NCBI GenBank assembly: GCA_949285935.1
Contig: CASEAH010000097.1
Span: forward strand, 20,605-84,604
Length of the DNA stretch: 64,000 nucleotides
Reading direction: 5' to 3'
From: an uncultured Oscillospiraceae bacterium
GTDB lineage: Bacteria > Bacillota > Clostridia > Oscillospirales > Ruminococcaceae
Shown here in pieces: positions 1 through 7,675 of the stretch. The notes below the pieces were generated by a model, which did not search any database, was not told the origin of the DNA, and was given only the letters and a program-made list of their open reading frames with translations. A program made the position numbers and the translations under genes. The stretch's first letter is position 1, and every line of letters begins with the position of its first letter.

Positions 1-395
1 AGATCCAATTCCTCTCCCTCCTTGACCACATGGAGGTCCAGATCGGTACGGTTGGTGATATTCCGGACATACAGAGCGCCCGCCTGGGTGGTGTAGATGG
101 CAGCGGAACCGACTTCCTCCAGCAACGCGGCCAAAGCTCCCGTATGATCCGGCTCGTTGTGATTGAGAACGATATAGTCGATCTCTTCCGGCGGACAAAT
201 CTTTCGGATATTCTCAAGGTACTGGGGAAAGAAAGACCTGTGGCAGGCATCAATAAGCGCCGTTTTGCGGCTGCCCCGCACCAGATAGGAATTATAGGAC
301 GTGCCGTATTCCGTGCACATAACAATATCGAACACCCGCATGGCAGGATTGAGCGCCCCCACCGACCAGATGCCTTGTTTGATTTCAGTAACCAT
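1..395 (-). CDS. A-type flavoprotein (flavodiiron protein, FprA family), partial
   Basis: The first 131 residues are present; the rest lies beyond the left edge. The N-terminal metallo-beta-lactamase-like domain is recognisable, with 'HNEPDH' near residue 100, the H-x-E-x-D-H pattern that supplies ligands of the diiron site in flavodiiron proteins. The family reduces O2 to water or NO to N2O in the cytoplasm with electrons from reduced rubredoxin. The ATG at 395 follows a good AGAAGGAG ribosome-binding site. The rubredoxin gene just upstream is the likely electron donor, so the pair forms an oxygen-detoxification module typical of strict anaerobes. The flavodoxin domain cannot be seen, so extra C-terminal fusions cannot be excluded. 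Confidence 0.88.
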   Translation of the reverse strand, partial: MVTEIKQGIWSVGALNPAMRVFDIVMCTEYGTSYNSYLVRGSRKTALIDACHRSFFPQYLENIRKICPPEEIDYIVLNHNEPDHTGALAALLEEVGSAAIYTTQAGALYVRNITNRTDLDLHVVKEGEELD

Positions 396-421
396 GATAG
401 TCGCTCCTTCTTCTAAGGATA

Positions 422-484
422 GGGAACGCTCAGTTCCCCAAAACACAGCGCAAGGGCATGACCGGCGCCTGTCCGGTCATGCCC
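422..484 (-). terminator. Two hairpins between rubredoxin and flavodiiron genes
   Basis: A perfect 12-bp stem (454-465 with 473-484, arms GGGCATGACCGG/CCGGTCATGCCC) lies just after the rubredoxin stop. A second, 6-bp hairpin (422-427 with 433-438) follows before the flavodiiron ribosome-binding site. No strong T-run follows the first stem on the minus strand, so it may be a weak terminator, an attenuator or an mRNA-stability element between the two genes. Confidence 0.5.
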
Positions 485-500
485 TGTGATCCGCTGTCGC

Positions 501-659
501 TTATTCCGCTTCAAACTGATCCTTGCCGACGCCGCACAGAGGGCATACAAAATCCTCAGGAACGTCTTCCCACTTGGTTCCGGGGGCAATACCGCCGTCG
601 GCATAGCCTTCGGCCTCGTCATAAATGAATCCGCAAACGGTGCAAACATATTTTGCCAT
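501..659 (-). CDS. Rubredoxin
   Basis: A 52-residue protein of typical rubredoxin length. Two CxxC pairs, 'CTVCG' at residues 6-10 and 'CPLCG' at 39-43, supply the four cysteines of the single Fe(SCys)4 site. '[17 protein letters not shown]' lies between them, as is usual for the family. It is a small cytoplasmic electron carrier, here probably feeding the flavodiiron protein encoded directly downstream. The frame stays open further upstream, but the ATG at 659 has an AAAGGAG ribosome-binding site at good spacing and gives the canonical start. A promoter overlapped by a palindrome lies just upstream. Confidence 0.96.
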   Translation of the reverse strand: MAKYVCTVCGFIYDEAEGYADGGIAPGTKWEDVPEDFVCPLCGVGKDQFEAE

Positions 660-735
660 GGTGGTTGCTCCTTTCAAACTTTTGGTCATTGGGTCCGGTT
701 CTCCCACAACGGAAAACCAGCTTGCCAATATTTTA

Positions 736-765
736 ACTATACAACAGAAGTATAGTTCCTGTAAA
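736..765 (-). promoter_or_regulatory. Rubredoxin promoter overlapped by a palindromic operator candidate
   Basis: On the minus strand a -35 TTTACA (760-765), an 18-bp spacer and a -10 TATAGT (736-741) precede the rubredoxin gene. The perfect inverted repeat ACTATAC-N7-GTATAGT (736-756) covers the -10 and most of the spacer, the usual place for a repressor to block RNA polymerase. The regulator is unknown. Given the oxygen-detoxifying genes downstream, a redox- or peroxide-sensing repressor is an inference only. Confidence 0.55.
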
Positions 766-772
766 GGGCTTT

Positions 773-3604
773 TTACCCTTTTTCCAGATATTTTTTCAGA
801 TACCGGCCGGTATAGGAGGCCTGACAGGCCGCTACCTCTTCCGGAGTGCCGCAGCAGACGATTTCTCCGCCCCGGTCTCCCCCTTCCGGCCCCAGATCAA
901 TAATATAATCCGCTGTTTTGATCACATCCATATTGTGCTCAATCAGGATGACAGTATTACCGGTTTCCACCAGTTTTTGCAGCACTTCGATCAGTTTTCG
1001 CACATCATCCGCATGGAGACCGGTGGTAGGCTCGTCCAGGATATACACCGTTCTTCCGGTGGAGCGCTTGGCCAGTTCAGTGGCCAGCTTCACCCGTTGG
1101 GCCTCTCCTCCGGAAAGGGTGGTGGCAGGCTGTCCGATCTTGATATATCCCAGCCCCACATCATAGAGGGTCTGAAGCTTCCGGCGGATCTTTTGATGGT
1201 TCTCAAAAAATTTGAGCCCCTCTTCCACCGTCATTTCCAGGACTTCGTAAATGTTTTTTCCCCGGTATCGAACCTCCAGGGTCTCACGGTTGTAACGCCG
1301 TCCGCCGCAAACCTCGCAGGGAACAAACACATCGGGAAGAAAATGCATCTCAATTTTAAGGATGCCGTCTCCCTCACAGGCTTCGCATCGGCCGCCCTTG
1401 ACGTTGAAAGAGAAGCGTCCGGCCTTATACCCCCGCATTTTGGCGTCGTTGGTTGCGGCAAACACCTCCCGGATGTCGTTGAAGGTGCCGGTATAAGTTG
1501 CGGGATTGGAACGGGGCGTCCGTCCGATGGGAGACTGGTCGATGGCGATGACCTTGTCCAGATGCTCCATCCCCAGGATCTCTTTGTGGCGGCCTGCCCG
1601 GAGCCGGGATCGGTTCAGCGTCCCACTGAGACTCTTGAAAAGGATCTCATTGACCAGAGAACTTTTTCCCGAACCGGACACCCCCGTTACAGCGATAAAG
1701 CAGCCCAGGGGGAACCGGACAGTGATGTTTTTCAAATTATTTTCTTCCGCCCCTACCACTGTCAAAAAATTTCCGTTGCCGGGACGGCGAATGTCCGGCA
1801 GCGGAACCCGAAGGCGTCCGCTGAGGTATTTCCCGGTAATGGATCTTTCATCACGCAGGAGTTCCTGCGGTGTTCCGGCAAAGACGATTTCTCCCCCATG
1901 GATTCCTGCTCCCGGACCCACATCCACAATATAATCCGAAGCCAGCATGGTGTCCTCATCATGCTCCACCACGATCACCGTATTTCCCATATCGCGCAGA
2001 TGCTTGAGGGTGTCGATCAACCGGTCATTATCCCGCTGATGCAGGCCAATGCTGGGCTCATCCAGAATATACAGCACCCCCATCAGGGAGGAACCGATCT
2101 GGGTCGCCAGACGAATCCGCTGGCTTTCGCCGCCGGACAGGGTTCCTGCGGAGCGGGACAGGGTCAGATAATCCAATCCCACGTTGACGAGAAAGCCCAG
2201 ACGGCTTTTGATCTCCTTGATGATCTGGCCGGCGATCAGCTGCTGGGAAGGAGTCAGCTCCAACCGGTCCATAAACTCATAGACGCCCCGCACCGAAAGC
2301 CGGCAAAGCTGGGCGATATTCAGTCCGCCCACCGTTACCGCCAGGACAATTTTTTTGAGGCGGTCCCCGTGGCACTGGGGGCACTCCACGCTGGTCATAT
2401 AATTGGAGATTTCATAACGGGCGTACTCGCTGTTGGTTTCCCGGTAACGTCGCTCCAGGTTATTGACGATCCCCTCAAAATCAGAATAATAGGAGCCCTT
2501 CCAGCTGCCGCTTTCCCGCTGCATCTGGAATTTCTCCCCTTTGGTTCCGTACAGGATAATATCCAGCTGCTCTTTGGGAAGATCTTTTACCGGCACATCC
2601 AGCGGGATGCCGTAATGACGGGAAAGACCCTGAAAATACATCTGGCCGATGCCGCCCTCATCATAGTTCCAGCCAGATACCCGAATGGCTCCATCCTGAA
2701 TGGACAGTTCCTTATTCTGTAGGATCAGATCGGGATCCACCTGCTGGAGCGACCCCAGGCCCGTACATTTTTCACAGGCCCCAAAGGGATTATTAAAGGA
2801 AAACATCCGGGGAGTCAGTTCTTCAATGGAAACATCATCATGGTCGGGGCAGGAATAGTTCTGGGAAAAAAGGATCTCCTCCCCGCCCACAACATCCACC
2901 AGCGCCAATCCTCCCGTCAGTCCGGAGGCGGTTTCTATGGAATCCGCCAGGCGGGAACGGATCTCTTCCTTGATGACCAAGCGATCCACCACGACCTCAA
3001 TGGTGTGCTTTTTGTTTTTTTCCAGGGAAATGGTTTCCGTCAGATCATACATATTGCCGTCCACCCGGACGCGGACGTATCCCGCCCGGCGGGCATGATC
3101 GAACTCTTTCTGATGTTCCCCCTTCCGATGGCGCACCACCGGCGCCAGTACCTGGATCCGGGTTCCCTGGGGCAGGCTGAGCACCTTGTCCACGATCTGG
3201 TCCACCGTCTGCTGCTGGATAGGCCGTCCGCAGACCGGGCAGTGGGGAATTCCCACGCGGGCATACAACAGCCGCAGATAGTCATAGATTTCCGTGACTG
3301 TTCCCACGGTGGATCGGGGATTTTTGGAGGTGGTCTTCTGGTCGATGGAGATGGCCGGAGACAATCCTTCTATGGAATCCACATCCGGCTTGTCCATCTG
3401 TCCCAAAAACATCCGTGCGTAGGAAGACAGACTCTCCACATACCGGCGCTGTCCGTCGGCATAAATCGTGTCAAAGGCCAGCGAGGTCTTTCCCGACCCA
3501 GAAAGACCTGTAAAGACAATCAGCTTGTCACGGGGAATCTCCAGGTCAATATTCTTCAAATTATTTTCCCGGGCGCCCCGAATGACGATTTTATCCATGC
3601 CCAA
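773..3604 (-). CDS. uvrA: Excinuclease ABC subunit A (UvrA)
   Basis: The DNA-damage recognition ATPase of nucleotide excision repair; in complex with UvrB it scans DNA and loads UvrB at lesions. The 943-residue length is normal. Two ABC modules are visible: Walker A 'GLSGSGKTS' near residue 33 and 'GVSGSGKSS' near 640, with signatures 'LSGGESQR' and 'LSGGEAQR'. CxxC zinc-finger pairs ('CPVCGR', 'CEKCTG', 'CEACEG', 'CEVCGG') are present. The listed start is a TTG, 9 nt after AGGAG, giving Met-Gly-Met-Asp as in many homologues; the ATG at 3598 is the alternative. It lies 37 bp after uvrB, forming a uvrBA operon under a LexA-type box. Confidence 0.97.
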   Translation of the reverse strand: MGMDKIVIRGARENNLKNIDLEIPRDKLIVFTGLSGSGKTSLAFDTIYADGQRRYVESLSSYARMFLGQMDKPDVDSIEGLSPAISIDQKTTSKNPRSTVGTVTEIYDYLRLLYARVGIPHCPVCGRPIQQQTVDQIVDKVLSLPQGTRIQVLAPVVRHRKGEHQKEFDHARRAGYVRVRVDGNMYDLTETISLEKNKKHTIEVVVDRLVIKEEIRSRLADSIETASGLTGGLALVDVVGGEEILFSQNYSCPDHDDVSIEELTPRMFSFNNPFGACEKCTGLGSLQQVDPDLILQNKELSIQDGAIRVSGWNYDEGGIGQMYFQGLSRHYGIPLDVPVKDLPKEQLDIILYGTKGEKFQMQRESGSWKGSYYSDFEGIVNNLERRYRETNSEYARYEISNYMTSVECPQCHGDRLKKIVLAVTVGGLNIAQLCRLSVRGVYEFMDRLELTPSQQLIAGQIIKEIKSRLGFLVNVGLDYLTLSRSAGTLSGGESQRIRLATQIGSSLMGVLYILDEPSIGLHQRDNDRLIDTLKHLRDMGNTVIVVEHDEDTMLASDYIVDVGPGAGIHGGEIVFAGTPQELLRDERSITGKYLSGRLRVPLPDIRRPGNGNFLTVVGAEENNLKNITVRFPLGCFIAVTGVSGSGKSSLVNEILFKSLSGTLNRSRLRAGRHKEILGMEHLDKVIAIDQSPIGRTPRSNPATYTGTFNDIREVFAATNDAKMRGYKAGRFSFNVKGGRCEACEGDGILKIEMHFLPDVFVPCEVCGGRRYNRETLEVRYRGKNIYEVLEMTVEEGLKFFENHQKIRRKLQTLYDVGLGYIKIGQPATTLSGGEAQRVKLATELAKRSTGRTVYILDEPTTGLHADDVRKLIEVLQKLVETGNTVILIEHNMDVIKTADYIIDLGPEGGDRGGEIVCCGTPEEVAACQASYTGRYLKKYLEKG

Positions 3605-3641
3605 ATTCTTTTGCTCCTCCCTGCTTACGCTGACAAAGTTC

Positions 3642-5615
3642 CTATTTTTCCGCCTTTAGCCGGTTGATCTTGTCCCGGAGGTAGGCTGCATGCTCAAATT
3701 CCAGAATCTTGGCCGCATTGCGCATTTCCACTGTCAGCTTCTGGATCAGCGCCTCCCGTTCCCGAGGCGACATGCTTCTGCTTCTGGTCTTTTTCTCCAC
3801 ACTCTCGCCGGTGGAAATTTCCAGAATCTCCCGGATATCCTTCTGAATCGTGCGGGGCGTGATCCCATGCTCCTGGTTATATCTCTGTTGAATCTCCCGG
3901 CGGCGGTAGGTCTCGCTGATCGCCCGTTCCATGGATTCTGTTACCTGATCGGCATACATGATGACCTTGCCTTCTGCATTGCGGGCCGCCCGGCCGATGG
4001 TCTGGACCAAAGACGTTTCAGACCGCAGGAAGCCTTCCTTATCCGCATCCAGGATGGCCACCAGAGAAACCTCAGGAATATCCAGGCCTTCCCGCAGGAG
4101 GTTGATTCCTACCAGAACGTCAAATTCTCCTTTTCTCAAATCCCGGATCAGCTCCATCCGCTGGATGGTGTCCACATCGTGGTGCATATACCGCACCTTG
4201 ATTCCGGTTTTTTCCAGATAATCGGTCAGGTCCTCCGCCATTTTTTTCGTGAGGGTGGTCACCAGGACCCGTTCCTTTTTGGCGGTGCGCTGGTTGATCT
4301 CTCCAATAAGGTCATCGATCTGTCCTTCCACCGGCCGCACCATAATTTCTGGATCCAACAATCCGGTGGGGCGGATCACCTGCTCCACCATCACGGAGCT
4401 GTGTTCCCGCTCGTAAGGACCGGGCGTGGCGCTGACATAAACGATCTGGTTGAGCTTGCTCTGGAATTCGTCAAAATTCAGCGGCCGGTTGTCCAGAGCG
4501 GAAGGAAGCCGGAACCCATACTCCACCAGGGTCTCTTTCCGCGACCGGTCCCCGCCGTACATGCCCCGCACCTGAGGCAGTGTTACGTGGGATTCGTCGA
4601 TAAAAAGCAGAAAATCTTCCGGGAAGTAATCCAGCAAGGTATAGGGGGTGCTCCCCGGCGCCCGCCCGGAAAGGACCCGGGAATAATTCTCGATGCCGGA
4701 ACAGAAACCTACTTCCAGCAGCATTTCCATATCGTAATTGACCCTTTCAGCGATCCGCTGGGCTTCGATAAGTTTCCCCTGCTCCCGGAACCACTGTACC
4801 CGCTGGTCGCACTCCCGACGCAGTTCTTCCACTGCTTTGAGGATCCTCTCCCGGGGGACGATGTAGTGGGACGCCGGATAGATGGCTACATGGCTGACAA
4901 AATTCTTTACTTCGCCGGTGACTGTATTGATCTCCCCGATCCGTTCCACCTCATCGCCAAAAAACTCAATGCGGATGGCGGTGTCGCTGGAATAAGCCGG
5001 ATATACCTCCAGCACATCCCCCCGCACCCGGAACTTATTTCGGACAAAATTGATGTCGTTGCGCTCATACTGAAGCTCTACCAGCTTGCGGATCAGCTCA
5101 TCCCGGTCCTTTTCCATGCCGGTACGCAGCGAGATCACCATATTGCGGTAATCAATGGGGTCTCCCAACGTGTAAATGCAGGAAACACTGGCCACAATGA
5201 TCACATCCCGCCGCTCGGAAAGCGAGGATGTGGCACTGTGACGCAGCTTTTCAATTTCATCGTTGATAGAACTGTCCTTTTCGATATAAGTATCGGTGGC
5301 CGCAATATAGGCTTCCGGCTGATAATAATCGTAATAGGATACGAAATACTCCACCGCATTGTGAGGAAAAAATTCCTTGAACTCGCTGCACAGCTGGGCT
5401 GCAAGAGTTTTGTTGTGGGCCAGCACCAGAGTGGGGCGATTGACCTGCTGGATAATATTTGCCATGGTAAAGGTTTTGCCGGAACCGGTGACGCCCTTCA
5501 GGACCTGCTCCCGGTTTCCCGCCAGAATGCTGTTGGAAAGGGCGGCAATGGCTTCCGGCTGATCGCCGGTGGGCTGATAGGGGGACACCAACTGAAAACG
5601 ATTTTCTTCGCTCAT
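3642..5615 (-). CDS. uvrB: Excinuclease ABC subunit B (UvrB)
   Basis: The damage-verifying helicase-like subunit of the UvrABC excinuclease; it grips the lesion strand and recruits UvrC. The protein has 657 residues. Features seen: N-terminal 'PTGDQPEAI', Walker A 'GVTGSGKT' near residue 45, the beta-hairpin signature '[10 protein letters not shown]', DEAD-like 'FIDESH', helicase motif VI 'QTIGRAARN', and a C-terminal UVR domain that contacts UvrC. The ATG at 5615 has an AAGGG ribosome-binding site 7 nt upstream and is preferred over a GTG two codons earlier. It is first in the uvrBA operon. No uvrC lies nearby. Confidence 0.97.
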   Translation of the reverse strand: MSEENRFQLVSPYQPTGDQPEAIAALSNSILAGNREQVLKGVTGSGKTFTMANIIQQVNRPTLVLAHNKTLAAQLCSEFKEFFPHNAVEYFVSYYDYYQPEAYIAATDTYIEKDSSINDEIEKLRHSATSSLSERRDVIIVASVSCIYTLGDPIDYRNMVISLRTGMEKDRDELIRKLVELQYERNDINFVRNKFRVRGDVLEVYPAYSSDTAIRIEFFGDEVERIGEINTVTGEVKNFVSHVAIYPASHYIVPRERILKAVEELRRECDQRVQWFREQGKLIEAQRIAERVNYDMEMLLEVGFCSGIENYSRVLSGRAPGSTPYTLLDYFPEDFLLFIDESHVTLPQVRGMYGGDRSRKETLVEYGFRLPSALDNRPLNFDEFQSKLNQIVYVSATPGPYEREHSSVMVEQVIRPTGLLDPEIMVRPVEGQIDDLIGEINQRTAKKERVLVTTLTKKMAEDLTDYLEKTGIKVRYMHHDVDTIQRMELIRDLRKGEFDVLVGINLLREGLDIPEVSLVAILDADKEGFLRSETSLVQTIGRAARNAEGKVIMYADQVTESMERAISETYRRREIQQRYNQEHGITPRTIQKDIREILEISTGESVEKKTRSRSMSPREREALIQKLTVEMRNAAKILEFEHAAYLRDKINRLKAEK

Positions 5616-5671
5616 AAACACACCCTTCCCTGCATCTGACCCGGACTGGATGCCCTCTGTCCAGGGGTTTC

Positions 5672-5685
5672 AGAACATACGTTTG
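5672..5685 (-). promoter_or_regulatory. LexA/DinR-type SOS box upstream of uvrB
   Basis: The sequence AGAACATACGTTTG matches the Gram-positive LexA (DinR) consensus CGAAC-N4-GTTCG at 8 of 10 defined positions. It sits about 10 bp downstream of the -10 hexamer, over the expected start of transcription, where a repressor would block transcription. uvrBA is a classic SOS target, which supports the call. Confidence 0.7.
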
Positions 5686-5694
5686 ACAACCTTT

Positions 5695-5723
5695 ATATTA
5701 CCCTGTGTGGATTTTTTTGTCAA
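5695..5723 (-). promoter_or_regulatory. Promoter of uvrBA
   Basis: On the minus strand a perfect -35 TTGACA (5718-5723), a 17-bp spacer and a -10 TAATAT (5695-5700) form a strong housekeeping-sigma promoter. The LexA-type box lies just downstream. Confidence 0.75.
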
Positions 5724-5787
5724 TGGACAATGGACACAATCCACCAAGATTTTGCCGGGATATTCTGTTATTCTCTCTTATCCCCGG

Positions 5788-5822
5788 CAAAAAAACCGCG
5801 GAAGAAACCTCCCCCGCGGTTT
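5788..5822 (-). terminator. Rho-independent terminator after the sufCB pair
   Basis: A 9-bp stem, AAACCGCGG (5814-5822, read on the minus strand) with CCGCGGTTT (5793-5801), is followed by further Ts (TTTTTGCC). It starts about 20 bp after the SufB-like stop codon and separates that unit from the uvrB promoter. Confidence 0.85.
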
Positions 5823-5841
5823 ACAGATTTTCAGCGCCTCT

Positions 5842-6759
5842 TTATTTCAAAAATCCCGAAACAATTTTTGCCTCCGCTTCCTCTTCTGTAAGCCCCAGAG
5901 TCCGCAGCTTCAGCAGCTGTTCTCCGGCAATTTTGCCGATAGCGGCTTCATGAATCAGAGCGGCGTCCCCATGGTTGGCCACCAGCTCGGGGGCGGCGGC
6001 TACCACGCCTTTGTCGGCAATGATGGCGTCACACTCTGAGTGCCCCGTGCAGCGGGCATTGCCGATGATCCGTGAGCGGTACTCCTGGCGGGAATTTCCC
6101 TTAGCCACGGAGCGGGATACCAGATCCACTCCTGAATCATCGCCGTTAAGCTCCACCTCAAAGTCTGTTCGGGCCTGCTGATCCCCTTCGGTCAGCAGAC
6201 GTTCCCGGATATACAGCCGGGCTCCCGGTCCCAGCTTCGCCTTGGTGTTGCGCAATGTCCGGTCCACACCCCCCAGTTGGGTGGTATCCATTTCCAGCAC
6301 AGCCCCTTCTTCCAGTTCCGCCTCGGTCACCGGATCAATGGAACGGATCCCCGAGCCCTTTCCGGTACCGACGTGCTTTTCTACATACCGGACGCGCGCC
6401 CCCTTACCCAGGAAAAAGCGATGGATGCCGTTATGGCGTGCCGGCTCCCCATTCTCAGTATGGACGCCACAGCCGGCTATAATGGTGATATCCGCGCCTT
6501 CTCCCACGTAGAAGTCGTTATATACCAGATCATCCACATCGCCGTGGGTGACACAGGCAGGAATGGAAAGGCGTTCTCCCCGGGTGCCGGGCAAAACATG
6601 AATGTCCAGCCCGGGCAGTCCCGCTTTGTCTTCAATGCGGACATTGGGTGTGGAACGCCGCCCTGCGCACTGTCCGTTTTCCCGGATGCTGAAGGCGTCT
6701 GTAAAGGTCCCGGTCCAGTCCGAAACCATTTTCAAAAGTTTTTCAGTGGTAGAATTCAT
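5842..6759 (-). CDS. SufB/SufD-family Fe-S scaffold protein, short (SmsB-like)
   Basis: A 305-residue SufB/SufD-fold protein, much shorter than SufB proper (usually about 450-480 residues). The beta-helix core and the C-terminal signature remain: 'CTGHSECDAII' near residue 237 and 'HEAAIGKIAGEQ' near 269, the region that carries the cluster-related Cys and His/Glu residues in SufB. It begins 2 bp after the SufC-type ATPase gene, and nothing else of a SUF operon (sufS, sufU, sufD) is near. This is the arrangement described as a minimal two-component SufBC-like (SMS) system in anaerobic bacteria and archaea. Its likely role is Fe-S cluster assembly in the cytoplasm; which sulfur donor it uses cannot be read from the sequence. 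Confidence 0.9.
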   Translation of the reverse strand: MNSTTEKLLKMVSDWTGTFTDAFSIRENGQCAGRRSTPNVRIEDKAGLPGLDIHVLPGTRGERLSIPACVTHGDVDDLVYNDFYVGEGADITIIAGCGVHTENGEPARHNGIHRFFLGKGARVRYVEKHVGTGKGSGIRSIDPVTEAELEEGAVLEMDTTQLGGVDRTLRNTKAKLGPGARLYIRERLLTEGDQQARTDFEVELNGDDSGVDLVSRSVAKGNSRQEYRSRIIGNARCTGHSECDAIIADKGVVAAAPELVANHGDAALIHEAAIGKIAGEQLLKLRTLGLTEEEAEAKIVSGFLK

Positions 6760-6761
6760 GG

Positions 6762-7487
6762 TTACAGGACCTCCTCTCTTCCCGGGCAGCGGACGCAGTG
6801 GGCATTCCCGGACAGCAGTCCAGGCAGAATTTTGGCCCGGGGTCCGCGGTCCTTTACCTGGCCGTCTGCGATCACTACGATTTCATCAGCGATAGCCAGA
6901 ATCCGTTCCTGGTGGGAAATGATCACCTGGGAACCGCCGTTAAACTGACGCATATCCCGAAAGACTTCGATGAGGTTGGTAAAGCTCCACAAGTCGATTC
7001 CCGCTTCCGGCTCGTCAAAAAGGGTGAATTTGGTGTTGCGGGCCAGAACGGTAGCAATTTCGATGCGCTTGATTTCTCCTCCCGAAAGGGTCCCGTCCAC
7101 TTCACGGTCGATGTATTCCCGCGCACACAGTCCCACCCGGCTGAGAAACTGGCAAAGCTCATCCTCAGAAAGAGAGTCTCCCGCCGCCAGTTCTACCAGA
7201 TCCCGGACTGTCAGGCCTTTAAAACGGACCGGCTGCTGAAAGGCGTAACTGATTCCCAGTTTGGCCCGTTGGGTAACGTCCAAGCCGGTAATATCCTGCC
7301 CGTCCAAAAGGATCCGCCCGGAGACAGGGGTTTCCAGTCCTGCGATGATCTTGGCGATCGTCGTTTTTCCACCGCCGTTGGGGCCGGTGATGACCACGGT
7401 TTTTCCGTCGGGGATGGTAAGATCCACCCCCCGCAGCACATGTCCCCCGTCCGGTACATCCCAGACGATTTGTTCCAGTGTCAGCAT
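6762..7487 (-). CDS. SufC-type ABC ATPase (SmsC-like)
   Basis: A 241-residue soluble ABC ATPase with Walker A 'GPNGGGKTT' near residue 35, a Q-loop 'AFQQPVRFKG', signature 'LSGGEIKRIEIA', Walker B 'FTLFDEPEAGID' and an H-loop 'IISHQER'. The 'LSGGE-KR-E' signature and 'DEPEAGID' Walker B resemble the SufC group rather than transporter ATPases. No permease is adjacent; the partner is the short SufB-like protein encoded 2 bp downstream. It probably powers cluster assembly on that scaffold. The ribosome-binding site is weak (GAGG 10 nt before ATG). The unusual Cys-rich C-terminus ('CVRCPG') is not standard for SufC. Confidence 0.9.
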   Translation of the reverse strand: MLTLEQIVWDVPDGGHVLRGVDLTIPDGKTVVITGPNGGGKTTIAKIIAGLETPVSGRILLDGQDITGLDVTQRAKLGISYAFQQPVRFKGLTVRDLVELAAGDSLSEDELCQFLSRVGLCAREYIDREVDGTLSGGEIKRIEIATVLARNTKFTLFDEPEAGIDLWSFTNLIEVFRDMRQFNGGSQVIISHQERILAIADEIVVIADGQVKDRGPRAKILPGLLSGNAHCVRCPGREEVL

Positions 7488-7512
7488 GGGTTTATTTCCT
7501 CATTTCCTGTAT

Positions 7513-7611
7513 TTAATATGGAATATCTCCAGAAAAATCCTCAGGCGAAACACGATCCATCGGCTTTCCTTCCGCCGTGAAGTATGCGCAGATTCCATTG
7601 CTTTTTCTCAT
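7513..7611 (-). CDS. Possible 32-residue protein upstream of the SufC-like gene
   Basis: A small ORF runs from the ATG at 7611 to TAA at 7513 and encodes a 32-residue acidic peptide beginning 'MRKSNGICAYFTAEGKP' and ending 'DIPY'. It has natural-looking codon use, one Cys, no membrane segment and no low complexity. It lies 25 bp upstream of the SufC-like gene and downstream of a plausible promoter, so it would be first in that transcript. The ribosome-binding site is poor (AGGGA only 2 nt before the ATG), so translation is uncertain. I do not recognise it. It could be a leader peptide, a small Fe-S accessory protein, or chance. Confidence 0.35.
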   Translation of the reverse strand: MRKSNGICAYFTAEGKPMDRVSPEDFSGDIPY

Positions 7612-7645
7612 GGTCCCTGTTGTTTTGTACCAGGGAGATTCGCAC

Positions 7646-7675
7646 ATCTTATCGCGAGCTGTTTTGGATTTTCAA
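7646..7675 (-). promoter_or_regulatory. Candidate promoter for the sufCB-like unit
   Basis: On the minus strand -35 TTGAAA (7670-7675), an 18-bp spacer and -10 TAAGAT (7646-7651). It overlaps the last codons of the P-type ATPase gene and would let the Fe-S genes be transcribed independently of the metal-efflux operon. Confidence 0.45.

Noticed and set aside
764-783. AAAGGG...CCCTTT hairpin at the uvrA stop
   Set aside because: Only a 6-bp stem that includes the stop region and no T-run follows, so not counted as a terminator.
935-5639. Open frames of about 595 and 649 codons on the plus strand opposite uvrA and uvrB
   Set aside because: Antisense shadows of UvrA and UvrB with His/Gln/Gly-rich, domain-free translations.
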